64,000 nt of DNA from Moraxellaceae bacterium (GTDB lineage: Bacteria; Pseudomonadota; Gammaproteobacteria; Pseudomonadales; Moraxellaceae): positions 1 to 64,000 of the forward strand of contig JAJFBF010000004.1 of assembly GCA_020697295.1 (NCBI GenBank), written 5' to 3'. Below the pieces are notes generated by a model that worked only from the letters and a program-made list of their open reading frames with translations, did no database searches and was not told the DNA's origin. Numbering within the stretch: the first letter of the stretch is position 1; every line of letters begins with the position of its first letter. Of the stretch, positions 44,923-53,867 are shown piece by piece. The position numbers and the translations under genes are program-made.

Positions 44923-45799
44923 CAAGCTGACCGCCGGCGCCCGTTTCCGCAAGGCGATTGCCGAAGAGAAGCCCTTGCAGGTGATGGGCACCGTCAATGC
45001 CTATGCGGCCATGATGGCCACCCAGGTGGGCTACCGCGCCATCTACCTGTCCGGCGCCGGCGTGGCCAACTACTCCTACGGCCTGCCCGACCTCGGCATC
45101 ACCTCGCTGGACGACGTGCTCATCGACGTGCGCCGCATCACCGCCGCCGTCGACACCCCTCTGCTGGTGGACATTGACACCGGCTGGGGCGGCGCCTTCA
45201 ACATCGGCCGCACCATTAAAGAAATGACCAAGGCCGGCGCCGCCGCCGTGCACATCGAGGACCAGGTTGCGCAGAAGCGCTGCGGCCACCGTCCCAACAA
45301 GGAAATCGTCGCCGTCGACGAGATGGTCGACCGCGTCAAGGCCGCCGTCGATGCCAAGACCGACGCCAGCTTCGTGGTCATGGCCCGCACCGATTCGCTG
45401 CAGAAGGAAGGCCTCAACGGCGTCATCGACCGCATCAGCGCCTATGTCGAAGCCGGTGCCGACGCCATCTTCGCCGAGGCCATGACCGACATCACCATGT
45501 ACCGCAAGGTCTGTGATGCCGTGAAGGTGCCGGTGCTGGCCAACATCACCGAGTTCGGCGACACCCCTTACTACACGACGACGGAGCTGGGTGAGCAGGG
45601 CATCGCGATGGTGCTGTACCCACTGTCCGCGACCCGCGCCATGCAGAAAGCCGCCCTGGCCGTGTATGAGGCCGTGCGCCGCGACGGCACCCAGGTCAAC
45701 GTGCTGGACAGCATGCAGAAGCGCAAGGAGCTCTACGAGTTCCTGAACTACCACAGTTACGAAGACAAGATCGACAAGCTCTTCGCCAGCAAGAAATAA
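44915..45799 (+). CDS. prpB: 2-Methylisocitrate lyase
   Basis: A 294-residue isocitrate-lyase-family enzyme that cleaves 2-methylisocitrate to pyruvate and succinate. The catalytic loop is [13 protein letters not shown], and [47 protein letters not shown] and [10 protein letters not shown] are the usual substrate/Mg-binding segments of PrpB rather than AceA. Length fits PrpB (about 295). ACGAGGAGAAGAC precedes the ATG at 44915. It is second in the prp operon. A REP-type repeat separates it from prpC. Confidence 0.97.
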   Translation: MSDKLTAGARFRKAIAEEKPLQVMGTVNAYAAMMATQVGYRAIYLSGAGVANYSYGLPDLGITSLDDVLIDVRRITAAVDTPLLVDIDTGWGGAFNIGRTIKEMTKAGAAAVHIEDQVAQKRCGHRPNKEIVAVDEMVDRVKAAVDAKTDASFVVMARTDSLQKEGLNGVIDRISAYVEAGADAIFAEAMTDITMYRKVCDAVKVPVLANITEFGDTPYYTTTELGEQGIAMVLYPLSATRAMQKAALAVYEAVRRDGTQVNVLDSMQKRKELYEFLNYHSYEDKIDKLFASKK

Positions 45800-45808
45800 C
45801 GCCGTAAT

Positions 45809-45868
45809 TGTAGGTCGGGCTTCAGCCCGACGCGGCCGCCGTAGTCGGGCTGAAGCCCGGCCTACAGG
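45809..45868. repeat. REP pair between prpB and prpC
   Basis: TGTAGGTCGGGCTTCAGCCC-type arm (45809-45831) and its inverted partner GTCGGGCTGAAGCCCGGCC then TACAGG (about 45844-45868). Each arm is a GTAG-led hairpin. It sits inside the operon, ten bases after the prpB stop. Confidence 0.85.
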
Positions 45869-45906
45869 CTGCCGGAATTTGAATTGATTGCCCCAGGAGT
45901 ATGACC

Positions 45907-47061
45907 ATGTCCGACACCACCGTTCCCGGCTTCAAGCCCAAGAAGTCCGTTGCCCTGTCCGGCACCGCCGCCGGCAACACTGCCCTGTGCACCGTCGGCC
46001 GCACCGGCAATGACCTCGCCTACCGCGGCTATGACATCCTGGATGTGGCCACCACCTGCGAGTTCGAGGAAATCGCCCACCTGCTGGTGCACGGCAAGCT
46101 GCCCAACGCCGCCGAACTCGCCGCCTACAAGGCCAAGCTGAAGGCGCTGCGCGGCCTGCCTGCCGCCCTCATGACCGCCCTCGAGCAGCTGCCGCCGTCG
46201 GCCCACCCCATGGACGTGATGCGCACCGGCGTGTCCGTGCTGGGTTGCCTCTCGCCCGAGAAGGATGACCACAACCACCCGGGCGCGCGCGATATCGCCG
46301 ACAAGCTGATGGCCTCGCTGGGTTCCATGCTGCTGTACTGGTACCACTACAGCCACAACGGCAAGTGCATCGACGTCGAGACCGACGACGACTCCATCGG
46401 CGGCCACTTCCTGCACCTGCTGCACGGCGAGGCGCCGCGCGAGTCCTGGGTGCGCGCCATGCACACCTCGCTCATCCTCTACGCCGAGCACGAGTTCAAC
46501 GCCTCCACCTTCACCTCGCGCGTGATCGCCGGCACCGGCTCCGACATGCACTCGGCCATTGCCGGCGGCATCGGCGCCCTGCGCGGCCCCAAGCACGGCG
46601 GCGCCAATGAAGTGGCTTTCGAGATCCAGAAGCGCTACGACAATCCGGACGAGGCGGAAGCCGACATCCGCGAGCGCGTGGGCCGCAAGGAAGTCATCAT
46701 CGGCTTTGGCCACCCCGTGTACACCGTTAGCGATCCCCGCAACGTGGTGATCAAGAAGGTCGCGCATGACCTCTCGAAGGAGCAGGGCAACACCAAGATG
46801 TACGACATCGCCGAGCGCCTTGAGAGCACGATGTGGGAAATCAAGAAGATGTTCCCCAACCTGGACTGGTTCAGCGCCGTCAGTTACCACATGATGGGCG
46901 TGCCCACCGCCATGTTCACGCCGCTGTTCGTGATCGCGCGTACCTCCGGCTGGTCCTCGCACGTCATCGAGCAGCGCATCGACGGCAAGATCATCCGCCC
47001 GAGCGCGAACTACACCGGTCCGGAAGACCAGAAGTTCGTTCCCCTCAAGGACCGCAAGTAA
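45907..47061 (+). CDS. prpC: 2-Methylcitrate synthase
   Basis: A 384-residue citrate-synthase-family enzyme that condenses propionyl-CoA with oxaloacetate. Conserved blocks: [20 protein letters not shown], the catalytic His region [35 protein letters not shown] with the second His, and [10 protein letters not shown] with the substrate Arg region. Length and the prp context favour PrpC over GltA (about 430 residues). Two ATGs occur at 45901 and 45907; CAGGAGT at 45893-45899 is properly spaced only for 45907. Flanked on both sides by REP elements. Confidence 0.96.
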   Translation: MSDTTVPGFKPKKSVALSGTAAGNTALCTVGRTGNDLAYRGYDILDVATTCEFEEIAHLLVHGKLPNAAELAAYKAKLKALRGLPAALMTALEQLPPSAHPMDVMRTGVSVLGCLSPEKDDHNHPGARDIADKLMASLGSMLLYWYHYSHNGKCIDVETDDDSIGGHFLHLLHGEAPRESWVRAMHTSLILYAEHEFNASTFTSRVIAGTGSDMHSAIAGGIGALRGPKHGGANEVAFEIQKRYDNPDEAEADIRERVGRKEVIIGFGHPVYTVSDPRNVVIKKVAHDLSKEQGNTKMYDIAERLESTMWEIKKMFPNLDWFSAVSYHMMGVPTAMFTPLFVIARTSGWSSHVIEQRIDGKIIRPSANYTGPEDQKFVPLKDRK

Positions 47062-47080
47062 TTTGCCATTGGCTGGCCAG

Positions 47081-47164
47081 CTGTAGGTCGGGCTTCAGCC
47101 CGACTGCGGCGGCCGCGTCCCACGGGACTTCCTTCGGTCGTCGGGCTGAAGCCCGACCTGCAAG
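47081..47164. repeat. REP pair between prpC and acnD
   Basis: CTGTAGGTCGGGCTTCAGCC then CGAC (47081-47104) and the inverted arm GTCGGGCTGAAGCCCGACCT then GCA (about 47139-47163). Same family as at 45809-45868, with a longer spacer. It lies in the gap between prpC and acnD. Confidence 0.85.
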
Positions 47165-47194
47165 ACCCGCCATAACCGAATTCGAGAAGCTGAA

Positions 47195-49795
47195 ATGAAT
47201 ACGCAATTCCGCAAGAACCTGCCCGGCACCGCGCTCGACTACTTCGACGCCCGCGCCGCGGTGGAAGCCCTGAAGCCGGGCGCCTGGGCCGGCCTGCCGT
47301 ACACCGCCCGCGTGCATGCCGAGAACATCGTGCGCAAGGCCGACCCAGCCATCATCAACGACTGCCTGCTGCAGCTCATCGAGCGCAAGCGCGAACGCGA
47401 CTTCCCCTGGTTCCCGGCGCGCGTGGTCTGCCACGACATCCTGGGCCAGACGGCTCTCGTGGACCTCGCCGGCCTGCGCGACGCCATCGCCGACCAGGGC
47501 GGCGACCCCGCCAAGGTCAACCCGGTGGTGCCGGTGCAGCTCATCGTCGACCACTCGCTGGCCGTGGAATGCGGCGGCTTCGATCCCGACGCCTTCCAGA
47601 AGAACCGCGACATCGAAGACCGCCGCAACGAAGACCGTTTCCACTTCATCAACTGGACCAAGACCGCCTTCGACAATGTCGACGTGATCCCGGCCGGCAA
47701 CGGCATCATGCACCAGATCAACCTGGAGAAGATGTCGCCGGTCATCCAGAGCCAGCAGGGCGTCGCCTTCCCCGACACCTGCGTCGGCACCGACTCGCAC
47801 ACTCCGCACGTGGATGCGCTCGGCGTGATCGCGGTGGGCGTCGGTGGCCTGGAAGCCGAGAACGTCATGCTCGGCCGCGCGTCGTGGATGCGCACCCCCG
47901 ACATGGTCGGCGTCGAGTTGTCCGGCAAGCGTCAGCCCGGCATCACCGCCACCGACATCGTGCTCGCCCTGACCGAATTCCTGCGCAAGGAAAAGGTGGT
48001 CGGCGCTTATCTGGAATTCTACGGCGAGGGCGTGCCCGGCCTGACTATCGGCGACCGTGCCACCATTTCCAACATGGCCCCGGAATACGGCGCCACCGCC
48101 GCCATGTTCTCCATCGACGAACAGACGCTGACCTATCTGCGCCTGACCGGTCGCAGCGATGCGCAGGTTGCTCTGGTCGAGACCTATGCCAGGGAAGCCG
48201 GCTTCTGGTCGGATACGTTGGCCAAGGCCGAGTACGAGCGCGTGTTGCGCTTTGATCTCTCGAGCGTGGTGCGCAACATGGCCGGCCCGTCCAACCCGCA
48301 CAAGCGCCTGCCGGTGTCGGACCTGGCCGCGCGCGGCATCGCCGGCAACCTGGCCGCTGCGCGCGCCCAGGAAGCGGAAGGCCTGATGCCGGATGGCGCG
48401 GTCATCATCGCCGCCATCACCAGCTGCACCAACACCTCCAACCCGCGCAACGTGATCGCGGCCGGCCTGATTGCGCGCAATGCCCGCCGTCTTGGCCTGG
48501 TGCGCAAGCCCTGGGTGAAGTCGTCGCTGGCACCGGGCTCCAAGGTGGTTGAGCTCTACCTGAAGGAAGCGGGCCTGCTGGACGACCTGGAAGCGCTGGG
48601 CTTCGGCATCGTGGCCTTCGCCTGCACCACCTGCAACGGCATGTCCGGTGCGCTCGACCCGAAGATCCAGCAGGAAATCATCGACCGCGACCTGTACGCG
48701 ACCGCTGTGCTCTCCGGCAACCGCAACTTCGACGGTCGTATCCACCCCTATGCCAAGCAGGCCTTCCTGGCCTCGCCGCCGCTGGTGGTGGCCTACGCCA
48801 TCGCCGGCACCATCCGCTTTGATATCGAGCAGGACGTGCTGGCCGTGGTCGATGGCAAGGAAGTCCGCCTCAAGGACATCTGGCCCTCGGATGACGAGAT
48901 CGACGCCATCGTGGCGAAGAGCGTGAAGCCGTCGCAGTTCAACCAGATCTACATTCCGATGTTCGAGAAGCAGGATGCCGAGAAGGCCGTGTCGCCGCTG
49001 TACGACTGGCGCGAGATGAGCACCTACATCCGCCGCCCGCCGTACTGGGAAGGCGCCCTGGCCGGCGAGCGCACGCTCAAGGGCATGCGCCCGCTCGCGC
49101 TGCTGCCGGACAACATCACCACCGATCATCTGTCGCCGTCCAACGCGATCCAGATGAACTCGGCGGCGGGCGAATACCTGCACAAGATGGGCGTGCCGGA
49201 AGAGGACTTCAATTCCTACGCCACCCATCGCGGCGATCACCTGACCACGCAGCGCGCGACCTTCGCCAACAAGGAGCTGGTCAACGAGATGGCCGTGGTC
49301 GATGGCCAGGTCAAGAAGGGTTCGCTGGCGCGCGTGGAGCCGGAAGGCAAGGTCATGCGCATGTGGGAAGCCATCGAAACCTATATGGGGCGCAAGCAGC
49401 CGCTGATCATCATTGCCGGCGCTGACTACGGCCAGGGTTCGTCGCGCGACTGGGCGGCCAAGGGCGTGCGCCTGGCAGGCGTGGAAGCCATCGTGGCCGA
49501 AGGCTTCGAGCGCATCCACCGCACCAACCTGATCGGCATGGGCGTGCTGCCGCTGGAGTTCAAGGCCGGCGCCAACCGCCTGACCCTGGGCCTCGACGGC
49601 ACCGAAACCTATGACGTTGAAGGCAAGCTCACGCCGCGCGCGGATCTGACCCTGGTCATCCACCGCAAGAGCGGCGAGTCCGTGAAGGTGCCGGTGACCT
49701 GTCGCCTGGACTCCGACGAGGAAGTGTCCGTGTACGAGGCCGGCGGCGTCCTGCAGCGCTTCGCCAAGGACTTCCTGGAAGGGGCCAAGGCATGA
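47195..49795 (+). CDS. acnD: Fe/S-dependent 2-methylcitrate dehydratase
   Basis: An 866-residue aconitase-superfamily enzyme that dehydrates 2-methylcitrate to 2-methyl-trans-aconitate. The [4Fe-4S] cysteines are in AITSCTNTSNPRN (near residue 410) and FACTTCNGMSG (near 475); DTCVGTDSHTPHVDALGVIA and the C-terminal swivel domain GADYGQGSSRDWAAKG carry substrate residues. N-terminal NTQFRKNLPGTALDYFD is typical of AcnD. The pairing with prpF (4-base overlap) defines the AcnD/PrpF route, which replaces PrpD; no prpD is present. Confidence 0.97.
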   Translation: MNTQFRKNLPGTALDYFDARAAVEALKPGAWAGLPYTARVHAENIVRKADPAIINDCLLQLIERKRERDFPWFPARVVCHDILGQTALVDLAGLRDAIADQGGDPAKVNPVVPVQLIVDHSLAVECGGFDPDAFQKNRDIEDRRNEDRFHFINWTKTAFDNVDVIPAGNGIMHQINLEKMSPVIQSQQGVAFPDTCVGTDSHTPHVDALGVIAVGVGGLEAENVMLGRASWMRTPDMVGVELSGKRQPGITATDIVLALTEFLRKEKVVGAYLEFYGEGVPGLTIGDRATISNMAPEYGATAAMFSIDEQTLTYLRLTGRSDAQVALVETYAREAGFWSDTLAKAEYERVLRFDLSSVVRNMAGPSNPHKRLPVSDLAARGIAGNLAAARAQEAEGLMPDGAVIIAAITSCTNTSNPRNVIAAGLIARNARRLGLVRKPWVKSSLAPGSKVVELYLKEAGLLDDLEALGFGIVAFACTTCNGMSGALDPKIQQEIIDRDLYATAVLSGNRNFDGRIHPYAKQAFLASPPLVVAYAIAGTIRFDIEQDVLAVVDGKEVRLKDIWPSDDEIDAIVAKSVKPSQFNQIYIPMFEKQDAEKAVSPLYDWREMSTYIRRPPYWEGALAGERTLKGMRPLALLPDNITTDHLSPSNAIQMNSAAGEYLHKMGVPEEDFNSYATHRGDHLTTQRATFANKELVNEMAVVDGQVKKGSLARVEPEGKVMRMWEAIETYMGRKQPLIIIAGADYGQGSSRDWAAKGVRLAGVEAIVAEGFERIHRTNLIGMGVLPLEFKAGANRLTLGLDGTETYDVEGKLTPRADLTLVIHRKSGESVKVPVTCRLDSDEEVSVYEAGGVLQRFAKDFLEGAKA

Positions 49796-50979
49796 CCCAC
49801 GCGCCCCAGATCAAGATTCCCGCCACCTATATGCGTGGCGGCACCAGCAAGGGCGTGTTCTTCCGCCTGCAGGACCTGCCGGCCAGCTGCCAGCAGCCCG
49901 GCCCGGCCCGCGACAAGCTCTTCATGCGCGTGATCGGCAGCCCCGACCCCTATGCCGCGCATATCGACGGCATGGGCGGCGCCACCTCCAGCACCAGCAA
50001 GTGCGTCATCCTGTCCAGGGCCTCGGTGCCCGACCACGACGTCGACTATCTCTACGGCCAGGTCTCCATCGACAAGGCCTTCGTGGACTGGAGCGGCAAC
50101 TGCGGCAACCTGTCCACCGCCGCCGGCGCCTTCGCCCTCCATGCCGGTCTGGTTGACCCGTCGCGGATTCCGGACAACGGCGTCTGCGTGGTGCGCATCT
50201 GGCAGGCCAATATCCGCAAGACCATCATCGCCCACGTGCCCGTGACCAACGGCCAGGTGCAGGAAACCGGTGACTTCGAGCTGGACGGCGTGACCTTCCC
50301 GGCCGCCGAGATCGTGCTGGAGTTCATCGACCCCTCCGACGATGCGGAGGAGGGCGGCTCCATGTTCCCCACCGGCAACCTGGTCGACGACCTGGACGTG
50401 CCCGGCATCGGCACCCTCAAGGCGACCATGATCACGGCCGGCATCCCCTCCGTGTTCGTGAACGCGGCCGACATCGGCTACACCGGCACCGAACTCCGGG
50501 AGGCCATCAACACCGACCCGGCTGCCCTGGCAAAGTTCGAGGCCATCCGTGTGGCCGGCGCCCTGCGCATGGGCCTGATCAAGACGCCCGAAGAGGCCCT
50601 GACCCGCCAGCACACCCCCAAGATCGCCTTCGTGGCGCCCCCGAACGACTACTTGGCCTCCAGCGGCAAGCAGATCCGGTCCGCCGACATCGACCTGCTG
50701 GTGCGCGCCCTGTCGATGGGCAAGCTGCACCACGCCATGATGGGCACCTGCGCCGTGGCCATCGGCACCGCCGCCGCAATTCCCGGCACCCTGGTCAACC
50801 AGGCGGCCGGGGGCGGGGAGCGCCAGGCCGTTCGCTTCGGGCATCCCTCCGGTACCCTCCGGGTGGGCGCCGAGGCCTGCCTTGTGGGTCGTGACTGGGT
50901 GGTCAAAAAGGCGGTCATGAGCCGTAGCGCCCGCCTGTTGATGGAAGGGTGGGTGCGCGTGCCCGGCAACGCGTTCTGA
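49792..50979 (+). CDS. prpF: 2-Methylaconitate cis-trans isomerase
   Basis: A 395-residue PrpF of the diaminopimelate-epimerase-like fold. It converts the trans-methylaconitate made by AcnD to the cis isomer needed by aconitase. Conserved blocks: IPATYMRGGTSKGVFFRLQD, GMGGATSSTSKC, DWSGNCGNLSTAAGAFA with the key Cys, and FGHPSGTLRVGAEA. The ATG overlaps the acnD stop by 4 bases. It is the last gene of the operon; a hairpin without a T-run follows. Confidence 0.97.
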   Translation: MTHAPQIKIPATYMRGGTSKGVFFRLQDLPASCQQPGPARDKLFMRVIGSPDPYAAHIDGMGGATSSTSKCVILSRASVPDHDVDYLYGQVSIDKAFVDWSGNCGNLSTAAGAFALHAGLVDPSRIPDNGVCVVRIWQANIRKTIIAHVPVTNGQVQETGDFELDGVTFPAAEIVLEFIDPSDDAEEGGSMFPTGNLVDDLDVPGIGTLKATMITAGIPSVFVNAADIGYTGTELREAINTDPAALAKFEAIRVAGALRMGLIKTPEEALTRQHTPKIAFVAPPNDYLASSGKQIRSADIDLLVRALSMGKLHHAMMGTCAVAIGTAAAIPGTLVNQAAGGGERQAVRFGHPSGTLRVGAEACLVGRDWVVKKAVMSRSARLLMEGWVRVPGNAF

Positions 50980-50989
50980 TCCCTGCAAC

Positions 50990-51025
50990 CCTCCCCGGAG
51001 GAGGGGGAGGCCCGGAGAGGGCCTC
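50990..51025 (+). terminator. Hairpins downstream of prpF
   Basis: GAGGCCC (51007-51013) pairs with GGGCCTC (51019-51025) around GGAGA, and a CCCTCC/GGAGGG-type stem lies just upstream. There is no T-run, so termination is uncertain. Confidence 0.4.
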
Positions 51026-51534
51026 TCCGATGACGCAAAGCCTGAATCGTGGGTCCTGCAAGCGTGCTTAAGCCGGCTGAGTCTTTAGAATCAACAACCT
51101 AGGCGTCAGTAGGCTGGTCAGCATGCCTTCGGGCTGCCGGTCGGCCTGTGGTCATCCATTCGGTTTTCTCCTGACTCGTGTCACTTTGGCTAGGCTGTGG
51201 GGAAGGCTTTAACCTGATGGCCCCGGCCGGCTCCCTGCAGCATGATCCCAGGAAGTCCCTGCAGCGGCAGAGGCTTGCACGTCGTTGCCGGAGTTCGGGC
51301 CGGCGCCGGCCCCGCCAGCAGTCCGGATTCATCCCCTGGTTACATATCTCCTCAACTCCAGGACTTGGAAAAGCCCTTGATTTACTTTACAAATGATCCC
51401 AAATGCCACTAAGTGGCCCATAAAATAAGAAACACCCGCTGACAGCTAAATCGGTCAACTGCATCGTCCGCCTCTGGCTCAGAGAGTCCGGGAGGTAGCA
51501 AGCGTTCCGACAGGCAGCCAAGCCGGAGATAAAA
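51026..51534 (+). promoter_or_regulatory. Upstream region of the secreted-protein operon; candidate promoter
   Basis: About 500 bases without a supported gene. A candidate promoter is TTGGAA (51366-51371), a 17-base spacer, and TACAAA (51389-51394). Just downstream, at 51406-51418, lies the short palindrome GCCACTAAGTGGC, where a regulator could bind near the start of transcription. CGGAG is the ribosome site of the next gene. All of this is by inspection and the -35/-10 match is moderate. Confidence 0.35.
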
Positions 51535-53091
51535 ATGAAAGGTCTGCGCCCCCAAAACACGCTGCTGAGTCGCATTTTTCCCAAGCGAGGCCCGACGCTG
51601 CTCATGATCCTTATGGTCCTGGGCATGCAGGCGCATGCGCTGGAATCCCTGGATGATGGCGAAATGGCGGAGGTCAATGGAGCGGGCGTGGCCTTGGCCT
51701 TTGACAACTTCAGCTCGCGATTTGCGCCGACCAGTTACATCAATATGCTGGGATCGGCCGTAGGGGTGGGCACCGTGCCTTATAACGCCCCGAACAACTG
51801 GCGTCGTGGCGATTTGTATTATTACGGCCTGTCCATGACCGGCGGCAGTCTTACCGATGGTATGGACTGGTACGGTACGGGGACGGCAGGTGGCGGTTGT
51901 ACTCCGGGGGCTGATGGTCTGGGCTGCCCGATGGGGCGCATAACCGGCAGTACCCAGGTGCAGGGCATCAAGGACTGGGCCTCGGTGTATAACCCTTACC
52001 TGATTCGCGCCTTCCAGTATGCGGGTTACAGCTATGAAGGCACCTGCCTGGGTACGGAGGTGGCTGGCAAGTGCAGCCAGGTGCTTCTTTCCGGTGCGAA
52101 TGCCTCGCCGACCTATTACGAATTTGCAGGCCCCAGCAAGGGTGACAAATGGCGCTGGGCGTTCTGGGGCGAGTTGCTGGCCAATAATGGCGGGCTTGCC
52201 TTGGGCGGTGCTGGCGATACTTTTACGGGCAGCTGTAATTTCAGCACGGCGGGCGGGAATTGCGCGGGCATCCTCAAGAGTCAATCCATCATACTCGGCA
52301 ACAACTTCACTCTGGATAACAAGCCCACGCGCCTGCAAATCGTGCAGACGCCAACCTCTGTTGTAAGTGAACAGTCCCTGAGCGTGGTTTACCAAAGCCG
52401 GCTGTCCGGCAGTTACCGTTTCTCCGTGGCACAAAATCCCGCGAATGTCACGTATGCGCAGTCGGTTGCTCATGGCCTTGTGCCGGACTTCGATGATGAA
52501 GAAGGCCTGGTTTTCAAGAACGTTGATGCCTTTTTGCCGCTGGGCCAGAACAACTATCAGTCCGTGGTTTTCCGCAACAGCGGCACCTCGGGTAATTTCA
52601 TTGTTGAGCTGACGCCCATCGCGAACTACGCCAATGTATACAATACTTTCTATTGTGGTCAGAACACCTGCGCTACAACGAGTGGGATTGCTGCTGCCAC
52701 GGGCGGCGTTGGTCTGAATGGAAGTATTGCCAGCACAGGCTGTGTGAATCAGGCAGGCGCTGTTGTGGCCTGTGCCGGCATCTACGATCGCTCGGTCAAG
52801 GTAAAGACGGGGACAAACTGCACAACCAATTGGACCTCGATATGCGATACGGCTGAAGTCATTATCGATCCTGCTAACGCCAATCCGGATTCCCATGGCT
52901 ATGTCTATTGGGGGACGCCAGCAGAAACGCGAAGCGGGGTAACGGGCGTAGCGGCTCCTGGCGCTACCAGCAACGCCAACGGTATTTATTTCCGCGACCC
53001 GGCTGGGGCGGTCACCAATATCGGCCGTGCCAAAGTCAATGGCATGTTGCTGCAGATGATGAAAATCACTTCACTGGGCGTAGGGCCTTGA
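51535..53091 (+). CDS. Large secreted protein with N-terminal LDDxEM motif (cluster gene 1)
   Basis: A 518-residue exported protein without a recognised enzymatic domain. A signal peptide (hydrophobic LLMILMVLGMQAHA, cleavage after about residue 35) is followed at once by LDDGEMAEVNGAG (39-51), a motif shared with the next genes. The mature chain is rich in Gly, Ser, Thr, Asn and Tyr and has paired cysteines at short spacing (CTPGADGLGC, CLGTEVAGKC, CNFSTAGGNC, CGQNTC, CVNQAGAVVAC, CTTNWTSIC), suggesting small disulfide loops in an extracellular protein. The signal-then-motif layout recalls DUF6160/FilA-type proteins of Acinetobacter and relatives; this is recollection, not a search result. 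Cluster gene 2 follows after 3 bases. Confidence 0.82.
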   Translation: MKGLRPQNTLLSRIFPKRGPTLLMILMVLGMQAHALESLDDGEMAEVNGAGVALAFDNFSSRFAPTSYINMLGSAVGVGTVPYNAPNNWRRGDLYYYGLSMTGGSLTDGMDWYGTGTAGGGCTPGADGLGCPMGRITGSTQVQGIKDWASVYNPYLIRAFQYAGYSYEGTCLGTEVAGKCSQVLLSGANASPTYYEFAGPSKGDKWRWAFWGELLANNGGLALGGAGDTFTGSCNFSTAGGNCAGILKSQSIILGNNFTLDNKPTRLQIVQTPTSVVSEQSLSVVYQSRLSGSYRFSVAQNPANVTYAQSVAHGLVPDFDDEEGLVFKNVDAFLPLGQNNYQSVVFRNSGTSGNFIVELTPIANYANVYNTFYCGQNTCATTSGIAAATGGVGLNGSIASTGCVNQAGAVVACAGIYDRSVKVKTGTNCTTNWTSICDTAEVIIDPANANPDSHGYVYWGTPAETRSGVTGVAAPGATSNANGIYFRDPAGAVTNIGRAKVNGMLLQMMKITSLGVGP

Positions 53092-53094
53092 GCC

Positions 53095-53865
53095 ATGAAA
53101 TTCCTGTCAGGCTTCATGATGATGTTGGTGGCGCTTCCCGTGATGGCGGCGGATTTGCGGCCGCTGGACGACGGCGAGCTTGCCGGTGTGTCCGGTGCTG
53201 ATGGCATCGCTATCGGTCTGGATTACGGTGTGAATACGGGTGTCTCCGGCGCGCCCCTGGCGACCTTGGGGAGTTGTGCCGGTACGGGTACGGTAACGGC
53301 GACTGGAGGTGACCGTTGCCGCTTTGCCTGGCAGGTCGGCAAGCGCGCGGCCAGCGGCAATGCTGCATGGACGGTGGCCAAAAATGGCTGGATGAGCCTG
53401 AAAATTCCGGCGCTCAATGTTGATGTGCAGCCCACCATGGCGGGCGTGGGCTCCAATAATGCCTACTTTGATAATGAAAAATTCATGGGCTATGACAGCG
53501 GCGGTGCCAGCGTTTGCCTCTTGCCCGGCGGTGGCGCCAGCTGTGCTTATGCCACCATCGATACGCTGCCTGCGATCAAGCTGACTTACCCCGCCGCCAG
53601 CTACAACGCCACGACATACACACCGGGTACGGGCGTCAGTTCGGGCTTCACCAGCTTGCAGATTGGTCTCGAAATTGGTCGCATGGCGATCGAGTTCGAT
53701 ACCTGTACCGCCTTGGTCAATTGTACGTCCGCCAGCCCGGGTTATGTTCCTGGCTACCTGCGTGACGCCAACGCGGGCTCCTTCCTGGGGGCACAAATCA
53801 GGGATAACAACGGCAACTTCGCCATGATGGCTATTGGCGGCTCGGCCCTTATCTACGGGTTCTGA
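53095..53865 (+). CDS. Secreted protein with N-terminal LDDGEL motif (cluster gene 2)
   Basis: A 256-residue exported protein. A short signal peptide (FMMMLVALPVMAA) is followed by LDDGELAGVSGADGIAIGLD (residues 24-43), the clearest form of the cluster motif. The mature part is Gly/Ala/Ser/Thr-rich with predicted beta character and three closely spaced Cys pairs (ends of a 15-residue loop at about 60-74, CLLPGGGASC, CTALVNC). The chain ends in ALIYGF; a terminal Phe can be a barrel signal, but the length and pattern do not clearly support a barrel. It starts 3 bases after gene 1 and gene 3 starts 2 bases after its stop, so the three are almost certainly one mRNA. Confidence 0.82.
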   Translation: MKFLSGFMMMLVALPVMAADLRPLDDGELAGVSGADGIAIGLDYGVNTGVSGAPLATLGSCAGTGTVTATGGDRCRFAWQVGKRAASGNAAWTVAKNGWMSLKIPALNVDVQPTMAGVGSNNAYFDNEKFMGYDSGGASVCLLPGGGASCAYATIDTLPAIKLTYPAASYNATTYTPGTGVSSGFTSLQIGLEIGRMAIEFDTCTALVNCTSASPGYVPGYLRDANAGSFLGAQIRDNNGNFAMMAIGGSALIYGF

Positions 53866-53867
53866 AT

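Noticed and set aside
47045-49663. An 872-codon frame antisense to acnD
   Set aside because: It is the mirror of a GC-rich aconitase gene with all iron-sulfur motifs on the plus strand.
51178-51396. A 72-codon frame upstream of the secreted operon
   Set aside because: No ribosome site, Arg-rich composition, and it runs over the candidate promoter; not supported.
51649-53200. The LDDGELAGVSG-type motif as a double-glycine bacteriocin/RiPP leader
   Set aside because: The pattern resembles LSxxELxxIxGG leaders, but it follows Sec-type signal peptides, heads proteins of 250-740 residues, and no C39-peptidase transporter is near. The similarity is treated as convergence.
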